Assembly (NCBI RefSeq): GCF_000426245.1
Contig: NZ_AUEZ01000029.1
Location: forward strand, 36,872-100,871
Length of the DNA: 64,000 nucleotides
Origin: Bradyrhizobium sp. Ai1a-2
GTDB taxonomy: Bacteria; Pseudomonadota; Alphaproteobacteria; Rhizobiales; Xanthobacteraceae
Direction: 5' to 3'
A program made the translations under genes and the position numbers. Under the pieces are notes generated by a model. The model was not told the origin of the DNA and searched no databases. It worked only from the letters and a program-made list of their open reading frames with translations. Position 1 is the stretch's first letter. Each line of letters starts with the position of its first letter. Below, piece by piece: positions 54,349 through 63,349 of the stretch.

Positions 54349-55776
54349 TCAGGGAGCGCTCACAACAGCTGGTTGCTTGGCAATGTCTGGGGCGGCGGGA
54401 AGACTGAACTCAAAAATCGCGCCGCGAGGCACATTGGCCTTCGCCGACAATCGGCCCCCATGCGCTTCGATGATCGAGCGACAAATCGACAGCCCCAGCC
54501 CAAGACCGCCAGGCTTGGTCGTGTAGAAGGCGTCGAAAAGGTGATCGAGAGTCTCTGGTGCCAGTCCTGGTCCCGAATCTCGCACCGCGACGAGAACGAC
54601 GTCAGATTCCGTTTTCCGGGTACTGATAAGCAACTCTCTCGCGACCTCGCTAGTACCGTTCATAGCTTCGACTGCATTCATCACGAGATTCAGCATCACT
54701 TGTTGCAGTTGCACCCGGTCGCCTTCCAACGGTGGTGTGCGTTCTTCCAGATCCGTGTGCACCGAAATGCCATTCTTCATCGTTTCGCCGCGAGCGAGTT
54801 CAATGACCTCGCGGATTGCATCATTGATGTTCAGGATTTCCTTCCTTGGTTGCGCTTTTTTGATCATGTCCCGGATTCGTTCGACGACGTCACCGGCCCG
54901 CATGCCGTCGCTAACGATATAGCCGAACGTCTGCCGGGCTTTTTCCAGATTTGGCGGTTGAGCGCCCAGCCAGCTCAGTCCGGCCTGCGCGTTGGTCACC
55001 ATCGCGGCGACCGGCTGCTTCACTTCATGGGCGATCGAAGCTGCGAGTTGGCCCATGGTGGCGACGCGATTGGCGTGCGCAAGCGCCAGCGTGCGTTGCT
55101 TCTCGACTTCGAGCAGGCGCACGTTTTCGATCGCAATCGCCGCCTGATCGGCGAAGGTCTCGAGGAGCGCGATCTGGTTGTCGGAGAATGGTCGGACCTC
55201 CCATCGCCGGAACAGAATTACTCCAATGGGGGTTCGCTCGCGCAGCAACGGTGTCCCGAGCGTGGTGCGATGGCCCTGGCGTTTGGCGTCACTACTGCCC
55301 GACGGGTACTCGCTATCCGCTGCGGCGAGATCGTGGACATGAATCGACCGCCGATCACATATAGCTCGTCCTATCACCCTGTCGCGATTTAGAGGGAATC
55401 CCTCACGGGCATGAATATGCACCGGAAGCTCCCCGTATGAAGCCACCAAGCGAAGAAGGTTGTTCTCCAGGCTGTAGATCTCCGCATTGTTCGAGTCGCA
55501 GAGGCGTGCGGCATGTTCGGCCACCGTTTCCAGCACCGACTGAAGCGGCGAATCCGAGATGATACGCAGCATCTCGGAGGTGGCAGTTTGCTGCTTCGTA
55601 GCCTCGATCAAGCGCTCCCGCGCGTTAGCGATCTCCCGTTTGCATGCTTCAAGCTGTCGTTCGAGATCGGCGCGGTTTTTGCTAGCTCGACCAACGCGCG
55701 CCTTCGCGCCGGTCGAATGAAGCTTGCGACCTCGCGTTCGGCTCTTCGCCCAGTTGCGAGCCAAGGTCACCTCCAT
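54349..55776 (-). CDS. GAF-domain sensor histidine kinase
   Basis: 475 residues from ATG 55776; an upstream in-frame ATG at 55863 would add 29 unconserved residues. Order: a Lys/Arg-rich N-terminus, a coiled coil (about 35-75) leading into ATSEMLRIISDSPL, a GAF domain (about 75-230), the HisKA box with the phospho-acceptor His in ASIAHEVKQPVAAM, and HATPase_c with N box MLNLVMNAVEAM, DSGPGLA and GGLGLGLSI. There is no membrane span, so a soluble sensor. No response regulator is adjacent; it is probably an orphan kinase, common in Bradyrhizobium-type genomes. Confidence 0.88.
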   Translation of the reverse strand: MEVTLARNWAKSRTRGRKLHSTGAKARVGRASKNRADLERQLEACKREIANARERLIEATKQQTATSEMLRIISDSPLQSVLETVAEHAARLCDSNNAEIYSLENNLLRLVASYGELPVHIHAREGFPLNRDRVIGRAICDRRSIHVHDLAAADSEYPSGSSDAKRQGHRTTLGTPLLRERTPIGVILFRRWEVRPFSDNQIALLETFADQAAIAIENVRLLEVEKQRTLALAHANRVATMGQLAASIAHEVKQPVAAMVTNAQAGLSWLGAQPPNLEKARQTFGYIVSDGMRAGDVVERIRDMIKKAQPRKEILNINDAIREVIELARGETMKNGISVHTDLEERTPPLEGDRVQLQQVMLNLVMNAVEAMNGTSEVARELLISTRKTESDVVLVAVRDSGPGLAPETLDHLFDAFYTTKPGGLGLGLSICRSIIEAHGGRLSAKANVPRGAIFEFSLPAAPDIAKQPAVVSAP

Positions 55777-56057
55777 TGCCAGAACGCCGTCCAATGCTGG
55801 TCGTCGTAGCCGGGGACGGGCCTGCGATGAGAATATCAGATAGCCCAGAGCGCGCACCAGCATATATGACTGCCTTCGACAACCGGTGTCTAGCGCCCTT
55901 CTGGTGGCTCAGATAAGAAGGCCAGGCCCTCCAGGCCATGTCGCCTTCCGGCCCTTGTGAGACATGCCGAACGCTGTGATGAATGCCCGCATTTGAGGGC
56001 AAAGCGGAAAACATGTGCTCTCACTGAGTTCTTCTCAGTTTGACCCTAACGGGACAT

Positions 56058-56345
56058 TCAACCACCAAATTTTGCTGTAACGCTCAAGTCGCTGCCGTTG
56101 TGATCGATAATCAAGGTTCCATCAGGCTTTACCACTCCGTCAAAGGGCCTGTGTGTTATCTTGAAGGGCGGAATCGCGCGGAAAATTTCGAGGTCCTCGG
56201 GTTCACGCAAGCCGATGTCGAACATGCCGTCTTTTCTGACCGGTCATGTCGGCGAAGTGCAAAGTTGAACCTCTTGTCGATCTTCGCACCGGTCCCATCG
56301 GGCGCGACGACGAACTCGACGGCACGGCCCGATCGCCGAAGGCCG
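56058..56345 (-). pseudogene. Decayed gene of unknown function
   Basis: Read on the minus strand, three successive frames give one plausible protein: AVEFVVAPDGTGAKIDKRFN, then FADMT, then VRKDGMFDIGLREPEDLEIF continuing to DHNGSDLSVTAKFGG and a stop at 56058. Two single-base insertions (near 56255 and 56240) would restore a single frame. No start codon or upstream part remains. I do not recognise the family. It explains most of the gap between the kinase and MFS genes; 55777-56057 shows nothing else. Confidence 0.5.
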
Positions 56346-56395
56346 CTCTAGCTTGAGCGCGTGAGTCGTCGGAACTGTTGCAAGGGAGAAGGCTG

Positions 56396-57649
56396 ATGCG
56401 GTCGAAGTCGCTGCGAGCGCAGATCGGGATGCTGATCCTCGCGACGAGCATCATCCAACTCGCCAACGGTTTCTTCGGCACCTTCATCTCCTTGCGTGTC
56501 GCGATCGAGGATTTTGGGCCGACCAAATCTGGCCTGGTGCTCAGCAGCTATTTTGCCGGCTTCACACTGGGCGCGTTGCGTTGCGAACGGATCATCGAAC
56601 GGGTTGGGCACATCCGCGCCTATGCCGCCCTCGCAGGAATGGTCGTCGCCGCGACCGCAGCCATGCCGCTTCTGGCGGGGCCGCTGCCGTGGCTGATCCT
56701 GCGTGCGGTCATCGGTTTTGGTTGCTCTGGTCTTTTCATCGCCACGGAGAGCTGGCTCAACGCCAAGGCGGAGCCAACTGAGCGCGGACAGGTTTTCTCA
56801 ACCTATATGTTCGGCACGTTCATCGCTCTTGCGCTAGGACAACTGCTGATCGGCCACGCTAAGGTAGAAACGGCAGAACCTTTCAATGCAATCGCTATAC
56901 TGTTCGCTGTGGCTCTAGTCATCGTGAGCACGACGCGGGCCGAACCGCCCCGCGGGACGGCGTCGGCTTCGCTGCCGTTCGGCCAATTGGCCCGCGCGGC
57001 GCCCGTCGCTGTCGCCGGCTGCACGGTGAGCGGGCTGATCAGCGCCAGTTTCTACTCGCTCGTTCCCGCGTGGATGCATGATGAAGGCATCGCACGCGAG
57101 ACGATAGCGACCTTCATGTTGATCGCTGTGCTTGGCGGGCTCGCGTTCCAAGTTCCGATCGGCCGACTGTCGGATCAGTTCGACCGGCGCATCGTGTTAT
57201 CGATGCTGAGCTTCGGCTTTGCTGCCACCGCGATCGCGGTGGTCTATTTGCCGCACTCTCGCTCGGTGATCTTGCCCGCCGCTGCGCTGCTCGGCGGCTT
57301 CATGTCGACCCTTTACCCAGTCTGTGTCGCCAACGCGCACGACCAAATGCCAGCCGATCAGGTTATTGCAGTGAGCGGCCGGCTTATCCTGGTCAGCGGG
57401 CTGGGTTCGATCCTTGGCCCGCTGATCGGCACAAGTTTGATGGCGCGCTTCAGCATCGACGGCGTGTTCTACTTTATGGCTGCCGTCGGCCTGCTCTTGG
57501 CCCTCCTAGCCGTAGCCCGTCGCTTGGTGGCGGCGCCGCCGTCACACCAAGAGCGAACCTTCGAGATCCTAGCGCCGCAGGCGACGCCGCTCGCGCACGA
57601 TTTGCGTGACCTTCCAATGCGCGTTCCCGCCTCACAAAAACCCGAGTAA
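56396..57649 (+). CDS. MFS transporter, YcaD-like
   Basis: 417 residues from ATG 56396 (AAGGGAGAAGG upstream) with about twelve membrane helices. LSSYFAGFTLGALRCERIIERVGHIRAYAAL is the motif A-like loop, ATESWLNAKA follows helix 4, and GRLSDQFDRRIVL is the second-half motif A copy. The FxATESWLN segment is typical of the YcaD subgroup. A polar cytoplasmic tail of about 45 residues follows the last helix. The substrate is unknown, and neighbours give no hint. Confidence 0.85.
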   Translation: MRSKSLRAQIGMLILATSIIQLANGFFGTFISLRVAIEDFGPTKSGLVLSSYFAGFTLGALRCERIIERVGHIRAYAALAGMVVAATAAMPLLAGPLPWLILRAVIGFGCSGLFIATESWLNAKAEPTERGQVFSTYMFGTFIALALGQLLIGHAKVETAEPFNAIAILFAVALVIVSTTRAEPPRGTASASLPFGQLARAAPVAVAGCTVSGLISASFYSLVPAWMHDEGIARETIATFMLIAVLGGLAFQVPIGRLSDQFDRRIVLSMLSFGFAATAIAVVYLPHSRSVILPAAALLGGFMSTLYPVCVANAHDQMPADQVIAVSGRLILVSGLGSILGPLIGTSLMARFSIDGVFYFMAAVGLLLALLAVARRLVAAPPSHQERTFEILAPQATPLAHDLRDLPMRVPASQKPE

Positions 57650-57982
57650 AGCCCGCCGCTACGACACGCGAAAAGGTCATCCTGATGGCTCGCGCCCCAG
57701 AGCACCTGACTGGTCGATACTCGGCGGAACTCCGGACACTCCAGTACCAAGTCCGGTTCTGGCCCTTCGCGACATATTGCACCGCGACGCATCCTCGGTC
57801 GCTAACCGGGCGTGGCGGAAATCGACAAGCCGACGTCTATTGCGGAGGGCGACGCTCGTGACCCAAAGGGAACGTGACAAGGCTGTCGGAACTTACGTAA
57901 TATCAAGCTAACTTGGCCGCCCAGAGGGTGACATGGGACGGCGGGGCACGACACGGGTTTTCCATTCGAGAACATTTCAGCG
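57650..57982. other. Gene-free stretch before the P-loop gene
   Basis: 333 bases between the MFS gene and the orphan P-loop gene. Open frames on both strands are short and unlike any family I know. There is no evident terminator, and no recognisable promoter for the next gene. Confidence 0.5.
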
Positions 57983-59800
57983 ATGACCATCGAACCACTC
58001 TCTGCCGAATATGGCTCTTGGCATCCGGGGTTAGAATCGGAAATTCCGCGAGAGTACCTTCCTCTCTCGACAATGTTCAGAATCGAAAATGTTTCGACGA
58101 GCATTTCAAAAGCGTACGAATTAAGCGACTACTGTAGCCTGCCGCCTACTGAACTAGTGGCATTTCGGGCCGAGCGATTGATTATACATGAACTGCTGGT
58201 ACACGTGACTACCACCATTTCTGTCCCCGATGGCGGGGATTACGAGGACTTGGGTCGAAACTTTCGTGAGATAACCTCGACTATTCTCAAACGGTATATT
58301 GTCCCTCATCGAGCGGAATTGGCAGAACGTTTCGATCGCTTTAGACACGCGGCGTCTGTCAGCATCGAGCGCGAGATTGCAAAGAGCTTCGCAGAGTCGA
58401 GATCGTCTGGTGAACAGCGATCAAGCCATTGGCTCCACCGCCTATTCGGCGCCGACACACAGCAACACCGGACCCGCTTTCCGGAGAATGATCCAGTGGA
58501 GCGCGACCGTTCGATAGTTTTTGGATGGCGGAAACAAGCAGAAGCGGCAACCGATCCGCTGGGCGCTGTCTGTTTCGATGCATTACACAGAATTGCAACG
58601 GGAATCATGGACCGACATGATCGGCTCGTGGGCGATAGGGCGCTGCTCGCCGAACTTGCTCTCACGTTGGTCTGTAATGGATATGGCAGCGAAGTTATTG
58701 GCGATGCAATCACCCCATTCATTCAAGAAGCGATTTCACGGGAGGGTTACAGGCAACTGCCATGGCAACCACAACCGGTCGTCATGAACGTGAAGGGTGC
58801 GTCTGCGTCAGGCAAAAGCACGATGCGTCCTTTACAGCGAACGCTTGCGCGCAAGTTAAATTTTCGTTGGGAAGAGTTCGCCTTGATCAGTCCGGACATT
58901 TGGCGGAAATTTCTTCTGGACTACGCGTCGCTGGGTGGCGCTTACAAATACGCGGCAATGCTAACGGGTCACGAGCTTGAGGTCATCGATCAGAAGCTTG
59001 ACCGTCGAATGAAGGCCAAAGCTGCCAGCGGCGAGATTTCGCACTTGCTGATCGACCGGTTCCGCTTTGACAGTTTTGTACCTGAGTACGGGGGAAAAGG
59101 GTCCAATCGGCTGCTGACGCGCTTCGGTAACTTAGTTTACATGTTTTTCTTGATTACACCGCCAGAAATGACCGTTGAGCGAGCTTGGAAACGAGGATTG
59201 AAGGTCGGTAGATATAAAGCCGTTGAGGACCTCCTAGCGCACAATGTCGAAGCGTTTACTGGTATGCCTGAATTGTTCTTTACTTGGGCACTGGCTGTCG
59301 GAAAGCGCGTTCACTACGAGTTTCTCGATAACAGTGTACCCGAGGGCCAGCCTCCGCGAACCGTGGCATTCGGCTGGAATGGCGAAATGACCATCCTCGA
59401 TGTTAAGAGCATGTTGGATATTGAAAGGTTCAGAAAGATAAACATCGGCGCTAGGGCACCAGAAGAAGTGTACCGTGGAAAGAGTTTTGCGCCTGAATGT
59501 AACACCGATTTTTTGAGGCGGTGTGTTCGCTGGATTCCAGTTATCAATTTCGCCAGTTACAAGACAGGTGCAGTCTACGCGCGAGTAGAACATGGGAAGT
59601 GGGCATGGCGTGACGATCAAGCCCTTGCCTGCGCGCTGAATGATCCTGACACGCGAGTCGGCCTTGACGTGATCGCTCCAAGGATCAATGACTTGGAGTC
59701 TGATGTGAAAGGGCATCCGACAAATCTGGAGCGTGAGAAAGTGCACACCATCGGCTCTTGGGCCGAGGCTATTCACGGCTCAACCGCAGGCGCGGGATAG
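57983..59800 (+). CDS. Orphan P-loop protein, zeta-toxin/kinase-like core
   Basis: 605 residues. Residues 1-260 have no recognised domain and contain predicted helices (LVAFRAERLIIHELLVHVTT; AELAERFDRFRHAASVSIER). A P-loop follows: GASASGKST (272-280, Lys278), then LISPDIWRKFLLDY and LTGHELEVIDQKLDRRMKAK, echoing the zeta-toxin/AAA_33 kinase layout with an Asp after the second strand. LLIDRFRFDSF and LITPPEMTVERAWKRGLKVG complete the core. The last 150 residues are unassigned. The gene is clearly less GC-rich than its neighbours, suggesting transfer. No antitoxin or partner is adjacent. Function unknown: toxin, phosphotransferase or defence effector are all possible. Confidence 0.6.
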   Translation: MTIEPLSAEYGSWHPGLESEIPREYLPLSTMFRIENVSTSISKAYELSDYCSLPPTELVAFRAERLIIHELLVHVTTTISVPDGGDYEDLGRNFREITSTILKRYIVPHRAELAERFDRFRHAASVSIEREIAKSFAESRSSGEQRSSHWLHRLFGADTQQHRTRFPENDPVERDRSIVFGWRKQAEAATDPLGAVCFDALHRIATGIMDRHDRLVGDRALLAELALTLVCNGYGSEVIGDAITPFIQEAISREGYRQLPWQPQPVVMNVKGASASGKSTMRPLQRTLARKLNFRWEEFALISPDIWRKFLLDYASLGGAYKYAAMLTGHELEVIDQKLDRRMKAKAASGEISHLLIDRFRFDSFVPEYGGKGSNRLLTRFGNLVYMFFLITPPEMTVERAWKRGLKVGRYKAVEDLLAHNVEAFTGMPELFFTWALAVGKRVHYEFLDNSVPEGQPPRTVAFGWNGEMTILDVKSMLDIERFRKINIGARAPEEVYRGKSFAPECNTDFLRRCVRWIPVINFASYKTGAVYARVEHGKWAWRDDQALACALNDPDTRVGLDVIAPRINDLESDVKGHPTNLEREKVHTIGSWAEAIHGSTAGAG

Positions 59801-59997
59801 GTGGCACCCTTGTGGACGCGCGGCGCACCGATGGCGCGCGGACCTCGGGCGGCAAAGCAATTGAGTCGGATCAGGACTTTGGTCCAATGACCGATTGGTG
59901 AGAGTGGCTGGCGCGCCCACCGCGCTCCTCCGCCGCTGTTGTCAGCCGCGTTCAGCTTCCAGTTGCTGGGGGCGAGGCCTTCGCTTGTCGATCTCGC

Positions 59998-60465
59998 TCA
60001 TTTTCTTTGCGCTCGAGCTGCGCCTGAAAGATCGGGATTCGGTCGCAACGCTCTGGGCCAAAGGCCCCAGAGGAGAAGCAACGAGCAGGCAATGATGACC
60101 AGGGCGACACTCAGGAATCCGGCCGCGACGAGACTTTCCTGCCAGGGTTGCCCACTATGGCCCGCTGAGGCGATTGGAGTATCAGCCGCGGTACCGAAGA
60201 TCGCGGCGAGCGTCGTAACCAGCCAGTTCCCGTAGCCGGCGTAAAGCGCTGCCCAGTATGCTGTCGATTTTGCCCACGGGAGTAGTCTTACTTCGCTCCA
60301 GATCGCACCAAGCGCGATCAGGAAGATGCCGTTCAACAAACCTTCCAGGTGCGCAGAGAGCCCCATGCGCACATTGGTGAACTGTTGCTCGGCGAGGCCC
60401 GTGATCAGTCCGAGCAGAAACAGCAAGATACCGTGCCACATTAGATGTCGATTGCTAGCTTCCAT
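59998..60465 (-). CDS. Hydroxylaminobenzene mutase-like membrane protein
   Basis: 155 residues from ATG 60465 (GAGGA about seven bases upstream; a longer open frame upstream is unconserved). Four membrane helices. LMWHGILLFLLGLITGL followed by RMGLSAHLEGLLNGIFL closely follows the HabA/HabB pattern (LLWHGxLLFLLGLLTG, NPRMGLSAHLEG). HabA/B rearrange hydroxylaminobenzene to 2-aminophenol in nitroarene breakdown. No other nitroaromatic genes are visible, and many genomes carry such proteins with unproven roles, so the activity is inferred from the family only. Confidence 0.7.
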   Translation of the reverse strand: MEASNRHLMWHGILLFLLGLITGLAEQQFTNVRMGLSAHLEGLLNGIFLIALGAIWSEVRLLPWAKSTAYWAALYAGYGNWLVTTLAAIFGTAADTPIASAGHSGQPWQESLVAAGFLSVALVIIACSLLLLWGLWPRALRPNPDLSGAARAQRK

Positions 60466-61080
60466 GCCGATTGTCCTCTTGGAATATGGAGTTTTCCGCC
60501 ACCCCACAGTGCACATCGCCTCACGGACCACGCGGTCTGGCTCACGTCGGAGGAGATTTGAACTCGAGCACAATTCTTACGCGAAAGGATGTGGCCCCGG
60601 CGGGGCGCCGCGACAACGCGACCTGGCCCGCGGATCAGGACAATAGCCCATTGATTTCGGCCAACAACGATTCTAGGAGCATGGCAGCTCGGAAGATGGC
60701 GACTGCCATTCACGATTGCGTCCAGGCTCTCGATATAGCTGGGCCAGTCCGACGTAACCGCCTTGTGCCGTCGTCGGGCTATGGGGAATGACCGCATATC
60801 TATCGCACTTGTCGCTGCGGCGGGTTTTTGCTGTCGCTGCCGTGCCAGCCGTCGTGCTCATCCCTTGATCTTGCTCAAGGAATGCTGTCCGTTGGAGCGC
60901 AGCCTGCCATGGGCAGGAAATGCGAACGGCCTCCAACGATGCGTGACCGAAAGCGATGCATGACCAGCGATGGATGATTCATGGTGTTGGTCTGGACGCT
61001 GGGCCGCAATCGCACCGCTAAGCATCGTCGCAATTTCTTGGTGACGCGGCCGCAGCCGGCGGCCCATTTTATTTGATCAA
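60466..61080. other. Gene-poor stretch
   Basis: 615 bases between the mutase-like gene and the tRNA-like sequence. Short open frames occur on both strands, without family similarity or good ribosome binding sites. I see no gene, terminator or repeat here that I can support. Confidence 0.5.
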
Positions 61081-61154
61081 TGCAGGGTAGAGCCCCCCGG
61101 AGTGCTCGTTGGTCTCATATCTGGAGGACGTCGGTTCAAGTCCGACCCCTGCAA
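61081..61154 (+). tRNA. Initiator-tRNA-like sequence (anticodon CAT), probably degenerate
   Basis: The acceptor TGCAGGG pairs fully with CCCTGCA (61147-61153). The D stem is GAGC/GCTC with a GG-containing loop. The T arm GTCGG-TTCAAGT-CCGAC is perfect, and the anticodon loop is CTCATAT with CAT at 61116-61118. The overall sequence resembles alphaproteobacterial initiator tRNA. But the anticodon stem (TTGGT against CTGGA) does not pair, the run of three G-C pairs is lost, and the 3' end reads ATCA rather than ACCA. I read it as a decayed or strongly diverged copy. Confidence 0.5.
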
Positions 61155-61231
61155 TCAAAAAACCCCGGAAAGTGCGGCAATTGGTTACGTATCATTCACC
61201 GGGATGGCACCGCCGCCCGCAGGGCGCTGCT

Positions 61232-61444
61232 TTAGTGCTTCGCCGCGCCTGCAAAGACCAGTGACTGATCCTCAATCTCCTCGTTCGGGAGCTTATTTGC
61301 ATTTGCCGCGGCGTGGAGTTCCTGCAACGACGGCATAGCGGTCGTTCCGCCGAACAGCTTAGTTGTTGGCGTATGCGACCAGAGCAGAGTAGTTGCGGCG
61401 AGCAGGGCGATAGCTGCAATAGCAAAAACCATCGGATGCTTCAT
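61232..61444 (-). CDS. Small secreted or membrane-anchored protein, hypothetical
   Basis: 70 residues from ATG 61444, with GGGAGG six bases upstream. HPMVFAIAAIALLAATTLLW (3-22) is a signal peptide or anchor. The mature part is short and polar, with MPSLQELHAAANANKLPNEE. No family recognised. A partial decayed copy of the C-terminal half lies at 15406-15491, which supports the coding interpretation because differences there fall within the same frame. Confidence 0.65.
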   Translation of the reverse strand: MKHPMVFAIAAIALLAATTLLWSHTPTTKLFGGTTAMPSLQELHAAANANKLPNEEIEDQSLVFAGAAKH

Positions 61445-62119
61445 GAAAAACCTCCCGTTCGATTTCGACAGGCCAGCTTGCAGCACTTTGATTAGGTCAA
61501 TCCGCGACGCGCGAACGTGAGCAGCCTCACATCTCACCAAGTTGTGTCTTTGTTCGCCGGCAACCACACCGACTAAACTCTGCGGAGTTAAGGTTTGGTC
61601 AATCAGCAGCCCTGATCCCGCTTGGTGAGGCCCGGTGGGTACTTGCGGCCCCGCCGGGCCGCTTCATTTCGCCGTTTCGTTTTGCTTACCCTTCGGATTG
61701 CGTTTGGTGACTTTGGCACTGTGGGCGTGGCTGTGATGTCGCGACGTATCTGAGGGATTGGAACAGCGTACAGCTCGGAGACCACACTGGGTCGGGAGTA
61801 GGTTCTGCGCCCTCTATCCAGTCCCCGTGCATGCCATTGGCGTGCACGCTCCGACGCTTGCAGAGGCATCCGGGAGGCCGTCTCTGGACCCGCGAGCGTC
61901 TAGGGCGTGGACTTCAAAAGGCGCAGATGTCGGGTTTTTGGGGCTGAGGAGAAACCTTCTGCTCGATCCGAGCATTGTCGGTTTTGAGCCTTTGCGGACT
62001 TTGCCTTAGGCCGCTTCGGATGCGGGCGCCGCTCGCATCTCACGCAATCTGCGTTTGGAACCGAAACGTTTTCCAGCCTGACTGATTACTCCCGGGGCTT
62101 CGCATTATGCGAGGCATTC
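61445..62119. other. Gene-poor stretch
   Basis: 675 bases. Minus-strand frames near 61603-61760 contain Lys/Arg-rich pieces (SAKVTKRNPKGKQNETAK) that could be a relic or a small basic protein, but neither start nor family is clear. Nothing else is supported. Confidence 0.4.
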
Positions 62120-62221
62120 ATGAACCCTCTCTCGGCGAGCGACGTGTTCCTTACCGTCACGATCATGTCCATCACTTTCCTGATTGAGGTCGGCGTTTTC
62201 ATCTTGATTGGAATGTTCTAA
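62120..62221 (+). CDS. Putative 33-residue single-span membrane protein
   Basis: ATG 62120 follows GAGG with five bases spacing. The product is short: residues 1-9 polar (MNPLSASDV), then one hydrophobic helix (FLTVTIMSITFLIEVGVFIL) to near the C-terminus. The length and single span are typical of regulatory or subunit-like small proteins such as KdpF, but the sequence is not KdpF. It stands alone; support is only the ribosome binding site and composition. Confidence 0.4.
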   Translation: MNPLSASDVFLTVTIMSITFLIEVGVFILIGMF

Positions 62222-62262
62222 AGGCAGCTGCGCTCTGGGCAGCTCGCAACCGATACGCCGGT

Positions 62263-62430
62263 CTAGTCCTCCGGGAACTTGATGGTTGAGACCGGCCATC
62301 TTCCATCATGACCTTCGATCGAAATTCGAAGCCCGTGCAGTTCATCCAGCCAAACGTTGTCGACCGTGCCTGCCTTTCCGTCGGTAAGGACGCGGCGCTG
62401 CGGATCAATTTGGATTGCGCTGCACCGTAC
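62263..62430 (-). pseudogene. Small unknown coding fragment without a start codon
   Basis: A 55-codon stretch open between stops reads IDPQRRVLTDGKAGTVDNVW and then LDELHGLRISIEGHDGRWPV to FPED. Composition and periodicity look protein-like, and I recall small rhizobial hypothetical proteins of this kind. No ATG, GTG or TTG lies in frame before the upstream stop. It is either a decayed gene or one using a rare start. Confidence 0.45.
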
Positions 62431-62515
62431 TCACTCAAAATTCCTGACGCACGGAGCTTCACCGATGGCGTGCTCGTCCCGTTCGGCCGAGCCGTGTGTG
62501 CTGTCCCAAGGCGGC

Positions 62516-62716
62516 TCAACGCCAAGGTTTGTCCCAGCGCTCAGCATCGGGAATGATTGATGGCGACTGCTCTTGCAATCCGCGGAGCCGGTCGATTTGC
62601 ATTCTAAGGTTCGCTGGCAGTTCCGGCTCTGGTTTCAGCGACGCGGGTAACCTCTCGCCGATTTCTCGAACGATGGCCCGACTGTGGACGTAATCGATGT
62701 CGCTGCGGTTGCGCAT
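62516..62716 (-). CDS. Small hypothetical protein
   Basis: 66 residues: a helical, charged protein (HSRAIVREIGERLPASLKPE and PELPANLRMQIDRLRGLQEQ). No signal peptide or membrane span. The helix pattern and Pro-rich ends look like a genuine cytoplasmic small protein, yet no good ribosome binding site precedes ATG 62716. No family assigned. Confidence 0.45.
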   Translation of the reverse strand: MRNRSDIDYVHSRAIVREIGERLPASLKPEPELPANLRMQIDRLRGLQEQSPSIIPDAERWDKPWR

Positions 62717-63123
62717 AGCAAAGCTTTCGGTAAGGACAACACCACCGACAGGACGACATCAGTCCAGTACGCTCCCCCGCAACCGATCGGAGCAGGGCTG
62801 GCGGTTTTGAATGAAATTGGAGACCGCCGCCTTTGGCTATCTGCGCGAGCGCTTGTTTTGACAACAGCGGGTCTTGGTAGCGACCTTTGGCTATCCGCGA
62901 CATGCGCCGGGTTGTTCACCAGCGAGCAGCGGTCTCGTGTTTTGAAAAGCCTTGGCAGACGCTTTCGTTCCAAATTTCTAGTCGCGACAGCGATGTTCCA
63001 TCCGGAAGGAGGAACCTGGTGGCAGCTAGTCGCCGGGCGCTATGGCGGCAACTTCCGATGTGGGACATCGGCCGCAGCATTCGGGAACCATTTCCGACAG
63101 TGCCTAGTTAGTTTTGGGGGCCA
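62717..63123. other. Gene-poor stretch
   Basis: 407 bases with overlapping open frames on both strands, none showing a family pattern. No repeat or terminator seen. Confidence 0.4.
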
Positions 63124-63312
63124 ATGAAGGCGACCATTGCCATGAGGACCGAATATCTCGCTGCGATTGTGATAGCTGTTCTCGCCGCGGGTACTGGGCT
63201 GGCAGTCAATTCTGTCGGCTCGTTGCCTTCCGAAAAGCAGTCCATGCCGGGTGCCGTGCAAGTAGCGGACCGATTAACTGAGGCTGTGGATCTACTTCGG
63301 TCCGGCGGCTAA
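63124..63312 (+). CDS. Putative small secreted protein
   Basis: 62 residues from ATG 63124, or 56 from ATG 63142 (GAAGG upstream). A hydrophobic stretch (YLAAIVIAVLAAGTGLAV) could be a signal peptide or anchor, followed by a short polar tail. No family recognised. It is the most gene-like frame in the right-hand debris but remains uncertain. Confidence 0.4.
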   Translation: MKATIAMRTEYLAAIVIAVLAAGTGLAVNSVGSLPSEKQSMPGAVQVADRLTEAVDLLRSGG

Positions 63313-63349
63313 CGGCCGGCGCAACTCAAACGGCGGCGCTGCCAAAGTC

